DNA from: Agarilytica sp045430305
GTDB taxonomy: Bacteria; Pseudomonadota; Gammaproteobacteria; Pseudomonadales; Cellvibrionaceae
DNA: 64,000 bases
NCBI GenBank assembly: GCA_045430305.1
Contig: JAILXW010000002.1
Span: 186,001-250,000 of the forward strand
Reading direction: 5' to 3'
Shown: piece after piece, positions 9,028-17,894 of the stretch
How positions within the stretch are numbered: the first letter of the stretch is position 1
Layout: each line of letters begins with the position of its first letter
Made by a program: the position numbers and the translations under genes
Notes under the pieces: model-generated
What the model was told of the DNA's origin: nothing
Seen by the model: the letters and a program-made list of their open reading frames with translations, nothing else
Databases searched by the model: none

Positions 9028-10093
9028 CGTGTGTTCCTAAAGGTAAATAAATAGTAAATACGGTATTGCCGGGTTCGCTCTCGCACTCGATCAAGCCTTT
9101 GTGCTGAACGATCAATTTTTGCGAGATAGATAGGCCAAGCCCGGTGCCTTCTGCCCGGCCTGTAATCATGGGAAAAAAGATGTTGTCGATAATATTGTCA
9201 GGAATACCGGGGCCGTTATCGATCACCATAATCTTGGCGATTAATGAATGCATTTCGTGGCCGATCGTGTAACGCCGTTGAATGCGGGTTTTGATGGTTA
9301 CCGTGGCATTTTTCTGCGCTTTGTTTTCGTTCAAGGCTTGCGCGGCGTTTTGTATGATATTGAGAAACGCTTGAACCAACTGTGATCGATCGCCAGCGAT
9401 ATCTGGAATGCTTGGGTCGTAATCACGCAAAAAAGTGACACTATCTTGAACGTCCATTTTCACCACAGAGCAACAGTGCTCTAGTACTTCGTGAATATTG
9501 AGTTCGGCAACTTGTGGCAGTGTGCAGGGGCCCAGCATGCGATCAACTAAATTGCGTAAGCGGTCTGTCTCTTCAATGATGATGCGTGTGTATTCGTCGA
9601 GCGATGAATCGTCACCGAGTTCATGTGCTAGCAGTTGGGCAGCACCGCGAATACCGCCAAGGGGATTTTTAATTTCGTGGGCCATGCTCGAGGCAAGGTT
9701 GCGTGAGGTTTCTTGCGAGCTAATCCAGGCTTCTTCACGACTAATTTTTAGCAGACGGTCAAGCGGCTGAATTTCCAACGTGACGTGCCCAATTTCCGGT
9801 GCGGGGGTAAAGGTGTAATCCACCGTGATGATTTGTTGATTGTGCAGCTTCCAGCGTGCTTTTCGCTTGGTAAAATACTGGTTCTGTTCAAGACCTTTTT
9901 TCAGCGTGTTGAGGGCTTCCTCATTTGGAGCGAAAAAATTCGCCAAAGGCTGACCTTCAATCTGATTGCCGCTTACGCCAAACAGAGATTCGGCAGATGC
10001 GTTGAGGTGACACACGTTGAGCGAGTAGTCGAGTACGGCTACCGCAGTGGTCAAACCATCTAAGATTTTGTTGTAGTTAGTTTGCTCTACCAT
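9020..10093 (-). CDS. ntrB: Nitrogen sensor histidine kinase NtrB (NR(II))
   Basis: A 357-residue cytoplasmic sensor kinase with no membrane segment. A PAS domain occupies about 8-115. The H-box SSMAHEIKNPLGG places the phosphorylated His at residue 139, the same position as in E. coli NtrB. The ATPase domain shows the N box (NIIQNAAQAL), G1 DNGPGIP and G2 GTGLGLSIS. In the known system it phosphorylates or dephosphorylates NtrC according to PII signals. It is the first gene of ntrB-ntrC. An NtrC-like site lies about 265 bp upstream, suggesting feedback on its own operon. Confidence 0.97.
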   Translation of the reverse strand: MVEQTNYNKILDGLTTAVAVLDYSLNVCHLNASAESLFGVSGNQIEGQPLANFFAPNEEALNTLKKGLEQNQYFTKRKARWKLHNQQIITVDYTFTPAPEIGHVTLEIQPLDRLLKISREEAWISSQETSRNLASSMAHEIKNPLGGIRGAAQLLAHELGDDSSLDEYTRIIIEETDRLRNLVDRMLGPCTLPQVAELNIHEVLEHCCSVVKMDVQDSVTFLRDYDPSIPDIAGDRSQLVQAFLNIIQNAAQALNENKAQKNATVTIKTRIQRRYTIGHEMHSLIAKIMVIDNGPGIPDNIIDNIFFPMITGRAEGTGLGLSISQKLIVQHKGLIECESEPGNTVFTIYLPLGTHDA

Positions 10094-10466
10094 GGGTCAC
10101 AAATACCTTGCGTTATATCCGTGGAATGCAATTAGCAATCCAAAACCGATACGGAAGAGGGAAAAATATTCCCGTGCGGTCTAGTTCAAAAAAAACCAGT
10201 GTAAATAGAGCTAAAAAACATAGTAATGCCGTTAAAAACACTAAGTGGTCGCCCGTTAACGTGCAGCGACGGTCAGCAATAACGCCGATGAAAGAGTGAA
10301 CCTGGTGCAGTCGATGAGTGTTGGCGGCAGTGTAAGGCCTGGGTTTCTAAAATAGTGCACCAAAAAGGTGTGAATGAACAGCTTTGAAATCCGTCAGCCC
10401 TGAAATGGTGCGCTCATGTAAGCGGTGATAAGTAAGGGGTGAGCAAAGGCGGCGCAAAAGTGAGGG
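10094..10466. other. Intergenic region upstream of ntrB
   Basis: This stretch separates ntrB from the DUF4124 gene. It should hold the ntrBC promoter and contains the NtrC-like site at 10356-10372. I see no sigma-54 promoter in the direction of ntrB. A plus-strand frame at 10108-10299 (63 residues, mostly Lys/Arg/Ser) has no ribosome binding site and is not believed. Confidence 0.5.
10356..10372. promoter_or_regulatory. NtrC-like binding site upstream of ntrB
   Basis: TGCACCA-AAA-AGGTGTG matches the NtrC consensus TGCACCA-N3-TGGTGCA, with the core GCACC-N5-GGTGT in inverted symmetry. It lies about 265 bp before the ntrB start, which suits autoregulation of ntrBC. Call rests on pattern alone. 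Confidence 0.5.
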
Positions 10467-11033
10467 CTAATAAGGGCGAATTACATGAATTGTCACGGCG
10501 TTACTGCCGCCGAGTGTCTTACCGTTTTCATCGACTATACGAGCACTGACACTGCGCTGGCCTCGCATCGTCATGCCCATCGGGGCTCTAGTGCTGAGTG
10601 CGCGTGATGGTGGCCCAACAGATTTTCCGCCCACATAGAACTGCACTTTGTGTGTGCTCTCAAGAGGGGGGGTGGTCGAAATAGCGATATGTAGGGTTTT
10701 CTCGGCGGGCCCGAGCCGGTATCCGGGTTGAGGCGAAATCAGAGAAACGGAATACCTCAGTGTTTTTTTCGGTGCGTCATTTTCTTTATCGTTTCTGGGT
10801 TCGCCACTCATGCTCTCGCCCGCCATACCTTCATGAAGGTTAAGAGGGGTGGTGTCGATCACTTGGCTATTTTTGCTCGGCTTATCAGAAAAAATGACGC
10901 GGCCCGATTTATCGACATTTTTATAGACTGAGTTTTGATGACCGTCTTGTTCGTGTTGCGGTGGGCTTTCGTCACCTGCGCTGGCGCACAGGCTTGTTAA
11001 GCTCAAACACAAAATGTAAGTCCGTATATTCAA
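10467..11033 (-). CDS. DUF4124 domain exported protein
   Basis: A 188-residue protein with a signal peptide (residues 1-19, ending LCASA). Residues 36-60 (VYKNVDKSGRVIFSDKP) are a DUF4124 domain, a short beta module of unknown function in the envelope of many gammaproteobacteria. The C-terminal half (about 92-188) resembles an Ig-like segment: SLISPQPGYRLGPAEKTLHI and a closing strand NAVTIHV. Genes of this type are often found next to ntrB in Pseudomonas relatives. The 373-bp gap to ntrB suggests separate transcription. Confidence 0.85.
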   Translation of the reverse strand: MNIRTYILCLSLTSLCASAGDESPPQHEQDGHQNSVYKNVDKSGRVIFSDKPSKNSQVIDTTPLNLHEGMAGESMSGEPRNDKENDAPKKTLRYSVSLISPQPGYRLGPAEKTLHIAISTTPPLESTHKVQFYVGGKSVGPPSRALSTRAPMGMTMRGQRSVSARIVDENGKTLGGSNAVTIHVIRPY

Positions 11034-11156
11034 AATACTTCTCTCAGGCGGGCGCTACGTTTCTTTAATCATAGCGCAAGGGTGGCCAAGGCCAAGTGGA
11101 TGCGAGGTTTTTTGTTCGCCTGACCTTCCTTTCTGGCTTCGGTATGCTTCCGGCAT

Positions 11157-11186
11157 AAAAAAACCCGGCACTAGGCCGGGCTTTTT
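11157..11186. terminator. Intrinsic terminator of glnA
   Basis: GCCCGGC pairs with GCCGGG around a CTAGT loop (11164-11181), flanked by an A-run on the left that reads as T7 on the minus strand. It lies 27 bp after the glnA stop. T6 also follows on the plus strand, so it could act both ways. Confidence 0.9.
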
Positions 11187-11212
11187 TCAAGCAGTTTACT
11201 TTCTAGTAGAAA

Positions 11213-12619
11213 TTAAACTGAATAGTACATATCGAACTCAACAGGGTGAGTTGTCATGTTCAATGTTTCGATCTCTTCTTTCTTAAGCGCGATGTAAGCA
11301 TCGATAGTGTCGTCAGTGAATACGCCACCAGTTGTTAAGAATTCACGGTCAGCATCCAACGCCGCAAGAGCTTCTTCGAAAGAAGCACATACGGTTGGGT
11401 ATTCTGCCAACTCTTCTGGAGGAAGGTCGTACAAGTCTTTGTCTGCAGAATCGCCAGGGTGAATCTTGTTTTTAACTCCGTCAAGGCCAGCCATTAACAA
11501 CGATGCGAAAGCAAGGTATGGGTTGGCGGTGGGGTCAGGGAAACGCGTTTCGATACGCTTGCCTTTTGGCGCTGTCACGTAAGGAATACGAATAGATGCA
11601 GAACGGTTACGAGCAGAGTAAGCCAAGATAACGGGGGCTTCAAAGCCTGGAACCAAACGCTTGTATGAGTTGGTCGAAGCGTTACAGAAAGCGTTCAATG
11701 CTTTAGCGTGCTTGATAATACCGCCAATGTAGAACAAAGCTGTTTCGCTTAGGCCCGCATATACGTCACCAGCAAATTGGTTAACACCGTCTTTAACGAA
11801 AGATTGGTGAACGTGCATACCAGAACCGTTATCGCCAACGAGAGGCTTAGGCATAAAGGTCGCAGTTTTTCCGTAAGCGTGAGCAACGTTGTGTACGCAG
11901 TACTTAAGGATTTGTACTTCGTCCGCTTTCTTAACCAAGGTGTTTGCGCCAACGCCGATTTCACATTGACCAGCAGTACCCACTTCGTGGTGGTGTACTT
12001 CAATCTCAAGGCCCATCTCTTCCATTGCAGCACACATTGCGCCACGAATGTCGTGAAGAGAGTCGACAGGAGGTACTGGGAAGTAACCACCTTTAACGCC
12101 TGGACGGTGACCCATGTTGCCGCCGTCGAAGGAATGCTCAGATGCCCAAGCAGCTTCTTCCGAGTTGATTTTGTAGAATGCGCCGCCGATGTTCGAGCCC
12201 CATTTTACATCGTCGAATACGAAGAATTCTGGCTCAGGGCCGAAGAACGCTGCATCGCCAAAGCCAGTAGACTTCAAGTACTCTTCTGCGCGAGCGGCGA
12301 TTGAACGTGGGTCACGTTCGTAACCTTGGCCGGTAGATGGCTCAACGATGTTACAGCGAATGATAACTGTAGGCTCGTCAGTGAACGGGTCAAGGATGCT
12401 TGAGCTGTCGTCTGGCATCAAAATCATGTCAGATTCGTTAATGCCTTTCCATCCAGCGATGGAAGAGCCATCAAACATTTTACCCTCTTCAAAAAAGCCA
12501 TCGTCGACTTCAGAAACAGGGATAGAAACGTGCTGCTCTTTACCTTTGGTGTCTGTGAAGCGAAGGTCAACCCAACGCGCTTCTTTTTCTTTGATCAGAT
12601 TCAAAGTCTGCTCTGACAT
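11213..12619 (-). CDS. glnA: Glutamine synthetase type I
   Basis: A 468-residue GSI enzyme making glutamine from glutamate, ammonia and ATP. It shows the family's beta-grasp start with MFDGSSIAGWKGI, the EVGTAGQCEIG metal-binding region, the NGSGMHVHQS histidine motif, the NRSASIRIP substrate loop and the adenylylation site DLYDLPPEE (Tyr near residue 397), so it is the I-beta type controlled by adenylylation. It is transcribed alone, ending at the terminator at 11157-11186. Its 5' region has a sigma-54 promoter and two NtrC sites at spacings like E. coli glnAp2. Antisense frames such as 11777-12304 are shadows of its biased codon use. Confidence 0.99.
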   Translation of the reverse strand: MSEQTLNLIKEKEARWVDLRFTDTKGKEQHVSIPVSEVDDGFFEEGKMFDGSSIAGWKGINESDMILMPDDSSSILDPFTDEPTVIIRCNIVEPSTGQGYERDPRSIAARAEEYLKSTGFGDAAFFGPEPEFFVFDDVKWGSNIGGAFYKINSEEAAWASEHSFDGGNMGHRPGVKGGYFPVPPVDSLHDIRGAMCAAMEEMGLEIEVHHHEVGTAGQCEIGVGANTLVKKADEVQILKYCVHNVAHAYGKTATFMPKPLVGDNGSGMHVHQSFVKDGVNQFAGDVYAGLSETALFYIGGIIKHAKALNAFCNASTNSYKRLVPGFEAPVILAYSARNRSASIRIPYVTAPKGKRIETRFPDPTANPYLAFASLLMAGLDGVKNKIHPGDSADKDLYDLPPEELAEYPTVCASFEEALAALDADREFLTTGGVFTDDTIDAYIALKKEEIETLNMTTHPVEFDMYYSV

Positions 12620-12767
12620 ATGATTTCTCCAGAGATGGCCCTAGCCATATATAGTTATTGATAGGAAGGTGAGTAACCCAAGTTTTGAAACCGTGTCTTA
12701 AACGTCCCGAGGGGGCTGCCATATTAATGCAATCTCATCGAGACGCAAGATGAGTGAACGGAAATTG

Positions 12768-12782
12768 GCAAGTAATATGCCA
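12768..12782 (-). promoter_or_regulatory. Sigma-54 promoter of glnA
   Basis: On the minus strand the sequence is TGGCAT-ATTAC-TTGC, against the consensus TGGCAC-N5-TTGC. The -24 GG and -12 GC are both present at the right spacing. The predicted start is near 12756, giving a leader of about 137 nt before the glnA ATG. Confidence 0.82.
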
Positions 12783-12857
12783 TAATAGTGAAACCATCCT
12801 GAGCGCCCAAGTTTTGTGGTGATTTTGAAAAAAGCACGCATCGCTCAGGCAAGTTTT

Positions 12858-12874
12858 AGCACCATTATGGAGCC
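12858..12874. promoter_or_regulatory. NtrC binding site, proximal (glnA enhancer)
   Basis: AGCACCA-TTA-TGGAGCC fits TGCACCA-N3-TGGTGCA with a few mismatches. It is centred about 110 bp upstream of the predicted glnA start, where E. coli has its site near -108. Confidence 0.7.
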
Positions 12875-12887
12875 GCCGCCTTCCGAC

Positions 12888-12904
12888 TGCACCATAATAG
12901 AACA
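12888..12904. promoter_or_regulatory. NtrC binding site, distal (glnA enhancer)
   Basis: TGCACCA-TAA-TAGAACA has one perfect and one poor half-site. It is centred 30 bp (about three helical turns) beyond the proximal site, near -140, again as in E. coli. It lies 25 bp before the divergent thiI start and could also touch thiI expression. Confidence 0.6.
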
Positions 12905-12929
12905 TACTGACTAAATAAATAGCGTTTCC

Positions 12930-14432
12930 ATGCCTATCTCCCCCCAAAACTCGGACAACTTGGTCTTTGTGGTCCGATTATTCTCCGAAATCACCGTAAA
13001 AAGTGCTCCTGTTCGTAAGCGCTGGACTAAAATCTTGGCCCAGAACATTCGCACACTTGGTCGACAGTTATTTGAGCGCACAAGTGTTGTGCAAGACTGG
13101 GATCGAATCGAAGTACGTGTGCATGCTAACAGTGCGGAACTACGTGCCGAATTTCTTGATTTGCTCGGGCGTGTTCCCGGGATTTCCACCTATGCGGAAG
13201 TTCGCGCCTTCCCTCTGGTAGATATGCACGACATCTATGAAAAAACAGCAGCTCTTTGGGCGAAAGGCATAGAAAATAAGAAGTTTGGCGTTCGGGTTAA
13301 GCGCAGCGGCAAACACGATTTTAAGTCGGGTGATGTAGAGCGCTACGTTGGTGGTGGTTTAAACCAAATGGTCTCATCTGCTCAGGTTAACCTGAGCACC
13401 CCAGATGTAATGGTCAATATTGAAATCAAAAATGACAATTACTACGTACTCGCCGGTAAACATAAAGGCCTCGGCGGTTTCCCCATCGGCACACAAGACC
13501 CGGTGCTTTCTCTGGTATCAGGCGGGTTTGATTCCACTGTCGCCAGCTACCTAATGATTAAGCGCGGAATGCGCACCCATTATTGCTTCTTTAGTCTCGG
13601 CGGCCGCGCGCACGAATTGGGCGTAAAAGAAATTGCCTATTTTCTTTGGCGTAAATACGGCGCAAGCCACCGAGTTAAATTTGTGACGGTGCCTTTTGAA
13701 GGTGTGGTTAGTGAAATTTTGGAAAAAATCGGCCCTTCAAATATGGGGGTGGTGCTAAAGCGCATGATGATTCGCGCTTCGGAACAAATTGCCAAGCGCG
13801 TTGGTATACAGGCAATCGTCACCGGGGAAGCTATTTCTCAAGTATCTAGCCAGACCATCACAAACCTCAATGCAATCGACAAAGTTAGCAATATGCTGGT
13901 GCTGCGACCGCTGGTTGCCGCAGCTAAGCCAGATATTATCGATCTTTCTCGTGACATTGGTGTGGAAGAGTTCTCTGCGAATATTCCCGAATATTGTGGT
14001 GTTATTTCGGTAAAGCCCTCTGCTGCTGTGAAATTAGATCAGGTTGAAGCAGAAGAAGAAAATTTTAATTTCGATGTGTTGACCCAAGCGGTTGAGCAGT
14101 GTCGTCGACAATCTATTGATGAAGTCATGAAAGATTGCCAAGACGTTACTGATATTAATGTAGTGAGCGAACTGCCCGAAACGTCAATAGTGATCGATAT
14201 AAGACACCCAGATGAAATTGAGCTAAAACCACTACCGATCACCGAACGCGAAAGTATTGCAATTCCCTTCTACAGTTTGAATTCGAAAGTAGAAACACTG
14301 GAAAAGGCACAAAAGTACTTTTTGTATTGTGATCGCGGTGTGATGAGTGAGTTACACGCATCGCATTTAATCGAAGCGGGGCACAGTAATGTGGGCGTTT
14401 TCCGGCCAGCGAAGAAAATTAGCAAAAACTAG
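12930..14432 (+). CDS. thiI: tRNA 4-thiouridine sulfurtransferase ThiI
   Basis: A 500-residue long-form ThiI. It adenylates U8 of tRNA and transfers sulfur to form 4-thiouridine; it may also serve thiazole synthesis. A ferredoxin-like plus THUMP part covers about 1-175, then the PP-loop motif SGGFDS (197-202) binds ATP. Conserved Cys356 lies in PEYCG. The C-terminal rhodanese domain (about 405-500) carries the persulfide Cys467 in LYCDRGVMS, which pairs with Cys356 in the known mechanism. Both cysteines needed for catalysis are present, so the enzyme should be active. It is divergent from glnA. Confidence 0.97.
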   Translation: MPISPQNSDNLVFVVRLFSEITVKSAPVRKRWTKILAQNIRTLGRQLFERTSVVQDWDRIEVRVHANSAELRAEFLDLLGRVPGISTYAEVRAFPLVDMHDIYEKTAALWAKGIENKKFGVRVKRSGKHDFKSGDVERYVGGGLNQMVSSAQVNLSTPDVMVNIEIKNDNYYVLAGKHKGLGGFPIGTQDPVLSLVSGGFDSTVASYLMIKRGMRTHYCFFSLGGRAHELGVKEIAYFLWRKYGASHRVKFVTVPFEGVVSEILEKIGPSNMGVVLKRMMIRASEQIAKRVGIQAIVTGEAISQVSSQTITNLNAIDKVSNMLVLRPLVAAAKPDIIDLSRDIGVEEFSANIPEYCGVISVKPSAAVKLDQVEAEEENFNFDVLTQAVEQCRRQSIDEVMKDCQDVTDINVVSELPETSIVIDIRHPDEIELKPLPITERESIAIPFYSLNSKVETLEKAQKYFLYCDRGVMSELHASHLIEAGHSNVGVFRPAKKISKN

Positions 14433-14596
14433 CCAGGCTTAAGGCAGGTGCAAGCCTTCGGTTTTCACTGTTGAAATCTGAAACGTGCTAGTTTTACAGG
14501 GGCGAGCCGCATCTGGTGGTGTATATTTTTCTTAATGTAATTGAAAAACACATTGCAATATAAGCAATTTAAATTAGTGTAAACAGGCCCTTTGAT

Positions 14597-15043
14597 ATGG
14601 CAAAAAGCTCAAAAAAACAAAATACATTGGTGGTGGTGGCCGCGCTCGGAGTTTTAGTGTTTGCGCTTTTGGTGACGCTGGCAGCTACCGGAGTGCTGTT
14701 TGATTTGGGCGGAGGGAATGACCGGGGGTATCAGAATGTGACGTTTACTGATGCGGTGTTGACGTGCCGCAGTCGTGCCGAAAGTAATTATGGCGAGCGT
14801 ATTAGAATATTGATTACCGACAATCATAGTAGTCGTTATGATGACAAAGCCAGCCTCTATAAAATTTTCCTCAAACTAGATCTGTACAAAAAAAACCGGC
14901 TAGAATCGACCGCGCATTATGTAAACTGTTTCGTGCGTGCGAGTAATGGTCGAGTTAGAAAGTTTGAAGTGCTCGATGGCGAAGAAGCGAAACAGTCGTC
15001 GCCCTCAGATGGCACGAACATGTTTGGTATACCGGTTAAGTAA
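14597..15043 (+). CDS. Hypothetical inner-membrane-anchored protein
   Basis: A 148-residue protein of no family that I recognise. A short Lys-rich cytoplasmic start (MAKSSKKQ) is followed by one hydrophobic helix (about 10-35), then a periplasmic domain of about 105 residues with two cysteines (TCRSRAE and VNCFVRA) that could form a disulfide. The segment between them alternates polar and hydrophobic residues, suggesting beta structure. It is separated from thiI by 164 bp and ends before a strong terminator at 15133-15157. Confidence 0.7.
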   Translation: MAKSSKKQNTLVVVAALGVLVFALLVTLAATGVLFDLGGGNDRGYQNVTFTDAVLTCRSRAESNYGERIRILITDNHSSRYDDKASLYKIFLKLDLYKKNRLESTAHYVNCFVRASNGRVRKFEVLDGEEAKQSSPSDGTNMFGIPVK

Positions 15044-15126
15044 GAAAGGCCAATAGACGCCCTGTATTCTAAAGCAGCGGTTTAGCGGGGAAATGGAAAT
15101 ATATAGCGGGTGTTACAAAGGTTAAT

Positions 15127-15162
15127 AAAAAAGGGCAGCACGTTAAACGTGCTGCCCTTTTT
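15127..15162. terminator. Bidirectional intrinsic terminator
   Basis: GGGCAGCACG and CGTGCTGCCC form a 10-bp stem with a TTAAA loop (15133-15157), with A6 to the left and T5 to the right. It serves both the gene ending at 15043 and the convergent barrel gene ending at 15182. Confidence 0.93.
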
Positions 15163-15181
15163 AATGGGGGCGGTTTTAGCC

Positions 15182-15715
15182 TTAAAAGCGGTAATCAATA
15201 CCTGCAGACACCGCTTCAAAATCGGTATCAGACGCATCAATCAAGCTCTTGTACTCAATATTGATGTTCCAGTTGTTTAGGTAGCGAAAGCCAACACCAA
15301 AGCCGTATGAAAGGCCTGTCTCTGAGTTGGTGTCACTCGCATCTGCCGCTTCAACGTCGACAGAAACAGACGCGACCCCTACAAGCCCATATATTTTGGC
15401 GGTTTCGTTTGCAGTTTCAGGGCGCCAGTAAGCGGCCACAATGCTGGTAATGTCACTTTGAGTTCCGCCGGCAAAGGATTCGCCTTTCATGCCGGTACCC
15501 AAACGCAATTCACCACTTAAATAGCCGTTGTACTTATAGCCTCCGATCAGTTCAAGCGCAGTAAAGCCACCAGCTTTGCCATTAGCGGCTGTTTGGCCTG
15601 CATCGATTGAATCGACTACGCCACCCACATAAAACTTATCCAGTCTGTCAAATTTAGATTGTGCAAATGCTGAACTTGCCAGAAGCATGGCTGCGGCCAC
15701 TAATAAAACTCGCAT
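15182..15715 (-). CDS. Outer-membrane beta-barrel protein (OmpA/opacity-like)
   Basis: A 177-residue protein starting at MRVLLVAAAML; an upstream in-frame ATG at 15889 would add 58 residues that do not look like signal sequence. Residues 1-18 are a signal peptide (ends SSAFA). The mature part alternates hydrophobic and polar residues in strands (YVGGVVDSIDA, ALELIGGYKYNGYLSGELRLG, GLSYGFGVGFRYLNNWNINIEYKSL) and ends YRF, the C-terminal aromatic used for barrel insertion. Size and pattern fit an eight-stranded barrel. Function unknown. It is convergent with the preceding gene. Confidence 0.85.
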   Translation of the reverse strand: MRVLLVAAAMLLASSAFAQSKFDRLDKFYVGGVVDSIDAGQTAANGKAGGFTALELIGGYKYNGYLSGELRLGTGMKGESFAGGTQSDITSIVAAYWRPETANETAKIYGLVGVASVSVDVEAADASDTNSETGLSYGFGVGFRYLNNWNINIEYKSLIDASDTDFEAVSAGIDYRF

Positions 15716-15994
15716 GTTTACTCTCCAACGTATTTGTATAGTTATTTGCTTGAATACTAGCAAATAAACACTGTCCTTGGTGTTGTATGAAGAAAATATG
15801 TGCCAGCAGAAAGGTGAAATAGGCAAAAAAGTCCGATTAATTGATGTAAAAGCACTCAGAAACAAAAAAGCAGCCTGTCTCTGCAACATGCAGCACTATA
15901 TAATGCGCGCCGTTTCATCTTTGGTGCGAAAAGCGCATTTTATGCTTTTGGCCCGTTTAAACCCTTCATCTGTTGTTCCACGAGGCTGTACTAA

Positions 15995-17815
15995 GTGATA
16001 GAGAATCTCCGCAATATTGCCATTATTGCGCACGTTGACCATGGCAAAACCACACTGGTAGATAAACTACTCAGTCAATCTGGCACGCTCGATCGAAAGG
16101 ATGAAGGCGCTGAGCGCATCATGGATTCCAACGATCAGGAAAAAGAGCGCGGCATCACCATTCTTGCCAAAAATACCGCCATTAGCTGGAATGATTACCG
16201 CATTAATATCGTCGATACCCCGGGGCACGCCGACTTCGGAGGAGAAGTAGAGCGTGTGCTCTCGATGGTGGATTGCGTATGTTTGTTGGTCGATGCCGTT
16301 GACGGCCCCATGCCTCAAACGCGCTTTGTGACCAGCAAAGCCTTTGAGCGCGGTCTGCGCCCGATTGTAGTTATCAACAAAATCGACCGCCCGGGTGCGC
16401 GCCCTGACTGGGTGATGGATCAAGTATTCGACCTGTTCGATCGCTTAGGCGCTACAGATGAGCAGCTCGACTTCCCGGTGATTTATACCAGCGCGCTAAA
16501 TGGTATTGCCGGGGATGACCCAGAATCCATGGCTGAAGACATGACGCCATTGTTTGAAATGATTGTCGACAAGGTGGAACCACCGCAAGTAGAAGTGGAT
16601 GGCCCGTTCCAAATGCAAATTTCTGCGCTCGACTATAACTCCTACGTGGGTGTTATTGGGGTTGGCCGCATTACTCGTGGATCACTTTCGCCGAACCAGC
16701 AAGTGATGGTTGTAGATGCCGAAGGCAAGCAGCGCAAAGCCAAAGTATTACAAGTGATGGGCTATCATGGGCTTGAGCGCGTCGATACGGATAAAGCGTC
16801 TGCAGGTGACATCGTTTGTATTACGGGCGTCGACAAACTTGGTATTTCAGACACCTTGTGTGACCCCGAAAACGTTGAAGCACTTCCTGCGCTCACGGTA
16901 GATGAACCTACAGTAAGCATGACTTTCCAAGTCAACGACTCCCCCTTTGCCGGGTTGGAAGGCAAGTTCGTTACCTCGCGCAATATCAAAGAAAGACTCG
17001 AACAAGAACTCATTCACAATGTTGCCTTGCGTGTGAAAGAAGGGGATACCCCCGATAAATTTAAAGTATCTGGCCGCGGTGAATTACATCTTTCTGTACT
17101 GATTGAAACCATGCGTCGCGAAGGTTTCGAGCTTGGTGTTTCTCGCCCGGAAGTTATTCAAAAACAAGTCGGCGATGAAATTCACGAGCCGTATGAAAAT
17201 GTTGTGATCGATGTAGAAGACCAACATCAAGGCCCAATTATGGAAGAGCTTGGTTTGCGTAAAGGCGAACTTCGCAACATGGAACCCGACGGTAAAGGCC
17301 GAGTAAAACTCGAATTTATCGTGCCTTCGCGTGGTTTAATTGGCTTCCGTGGTTTGTTTCTCACCTTAACGTCTGGCTCTGGCATCATGACCAGTATCTT
17401 CGACCACTACGGCCCAGTAAAAGAAGGTGAAGTGGCTAAGCGTCAAAACGGCGTGCTCGTTTCTATGGTGAAAGGTAAAACCCTCGCTTACGCACTGTTT
17501 AGTTTGCAAGAACGTGGGCGTTTATTCTTGGGCCACGGTGTCGAAGTTTACGAGGGCCAAGTTGTTGGTATTCACTCGCGTAACAATGACCTTGTGGTAA
17601 ACCCGACAAAAGCCAAACAGCTGAATAACATTCGTGCTGCGGGTACCGACGAAAACTTAATTCTGACACCGCCAATTAGGCAAACACTCGAACAAGCTTT
17701 GGAGTTTATTGAAGATGACGAGCTGGTAGAAGTAACGCCAGAATCTATTCGATTACGTAAAAAGCTTCTGACGGAAAATGCGCGTAAACGTGCGAAGAAC
17801 GCGAAGCTTGCCTAA
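15995..17815 (+). CDS. typA: Translational GTPase TypA/BipA
   Basis: A 606-residue ribosome-associated GTPase. G1 is AHVDHGKTT (12-20), the switch I region has ERGITI, G3 is DTPGH and G4 is NKID. EF-G-like domains II, III and V follow, then the TypA-specific C-terminal domain (GLRKGELRNM, RGLIGFRG). The start is GTG with a GAGG ribosome binding site about 10 bp upstream. TypA acts in 50S subunit assembly, cold growth and stress adaptation in other bacteria. It ends at a bidirectional terminator that also serves the convergent AraC-type gene. Confidence 0.98.
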   Translation: MIENLRNIAIIAHVDHGKTTLVDKLLSQSGTLDRKDEGAERIMDSNDQEKERGITILAKNTAISWNDYRINIVDTPGHADFGGEVERVLSMVDCVCLLVDAVDGPMPQTRFVTSKAFERGLRPIVVINKIDRPGARPDWVMDQVFDLFDRLGATDEQLDFPVIYTSALNGIAGDDPESMAEDMTPLFEMIVDKVEPPQVEVDGPFQMQISALDYNSYVGVIGVGRITRGSLSPNQQVMVVDAEGKQRKAKVLQVMGYHGLERVDTDKASAGDIVCITGVDKLGISDTLCDPENVEALPALTVDEPTVSMTFQVNDSPFAGLEGKFVTSRNIKERLEQELIHNVALRVKEGDTPDKFKVSGRGELHLSVLIETMRREGFELGVSRPEVIQKQVGDEIHEPYENVVIDVEDQHQGPIMEELGLRKGELRNMEPDGKGRVKLEFIVPSRGLIGFRGLFLTLTSGSGIMTSIFDHYGPVKEGEVAKRQNGVLVSMVKGKTLAYALFSLQERGRLFLGHGVEVYEGQVVGIHSRNNDLVVNPTKAKQLNNIRAAGTDENLILTPPIRQTLEQALEFIEDDELVEVTPESIRLRKKLLTENARKRAKNAKLA

Positions 17816-17840
17816 ATTTTAAAACGAAAAAGGCAGACAT

Positions 17841-17868
17841 AAAAAAGGCGACCATTGGTCGCCTTTTT
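17841..17868. terminator. Bidirectional terminator between typA and the AraC-type gene
   Basis: AGGCGACC and GGTCGCCT form a stem around ATT, with A6 on the left and T5 on the right, so it can stop transcription from both sides. Confidence 0.93.
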
Positions 17869-17894
17869 CTTTTCCTGTGAGTGGAAATTAACGC

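Noticed and set aside
10108..10299. 63-residue Lys/Arg-rich open frame upstream of ntrB
   Set aside because: No ribosome binding site, low-complexity composition, overlaps the ntrBC control region.
11777..12304. 175-residue open frame opposite glnA
   Set aside because: Fully antisense to a highly conserved enzyme; a shadow of its codon bias.
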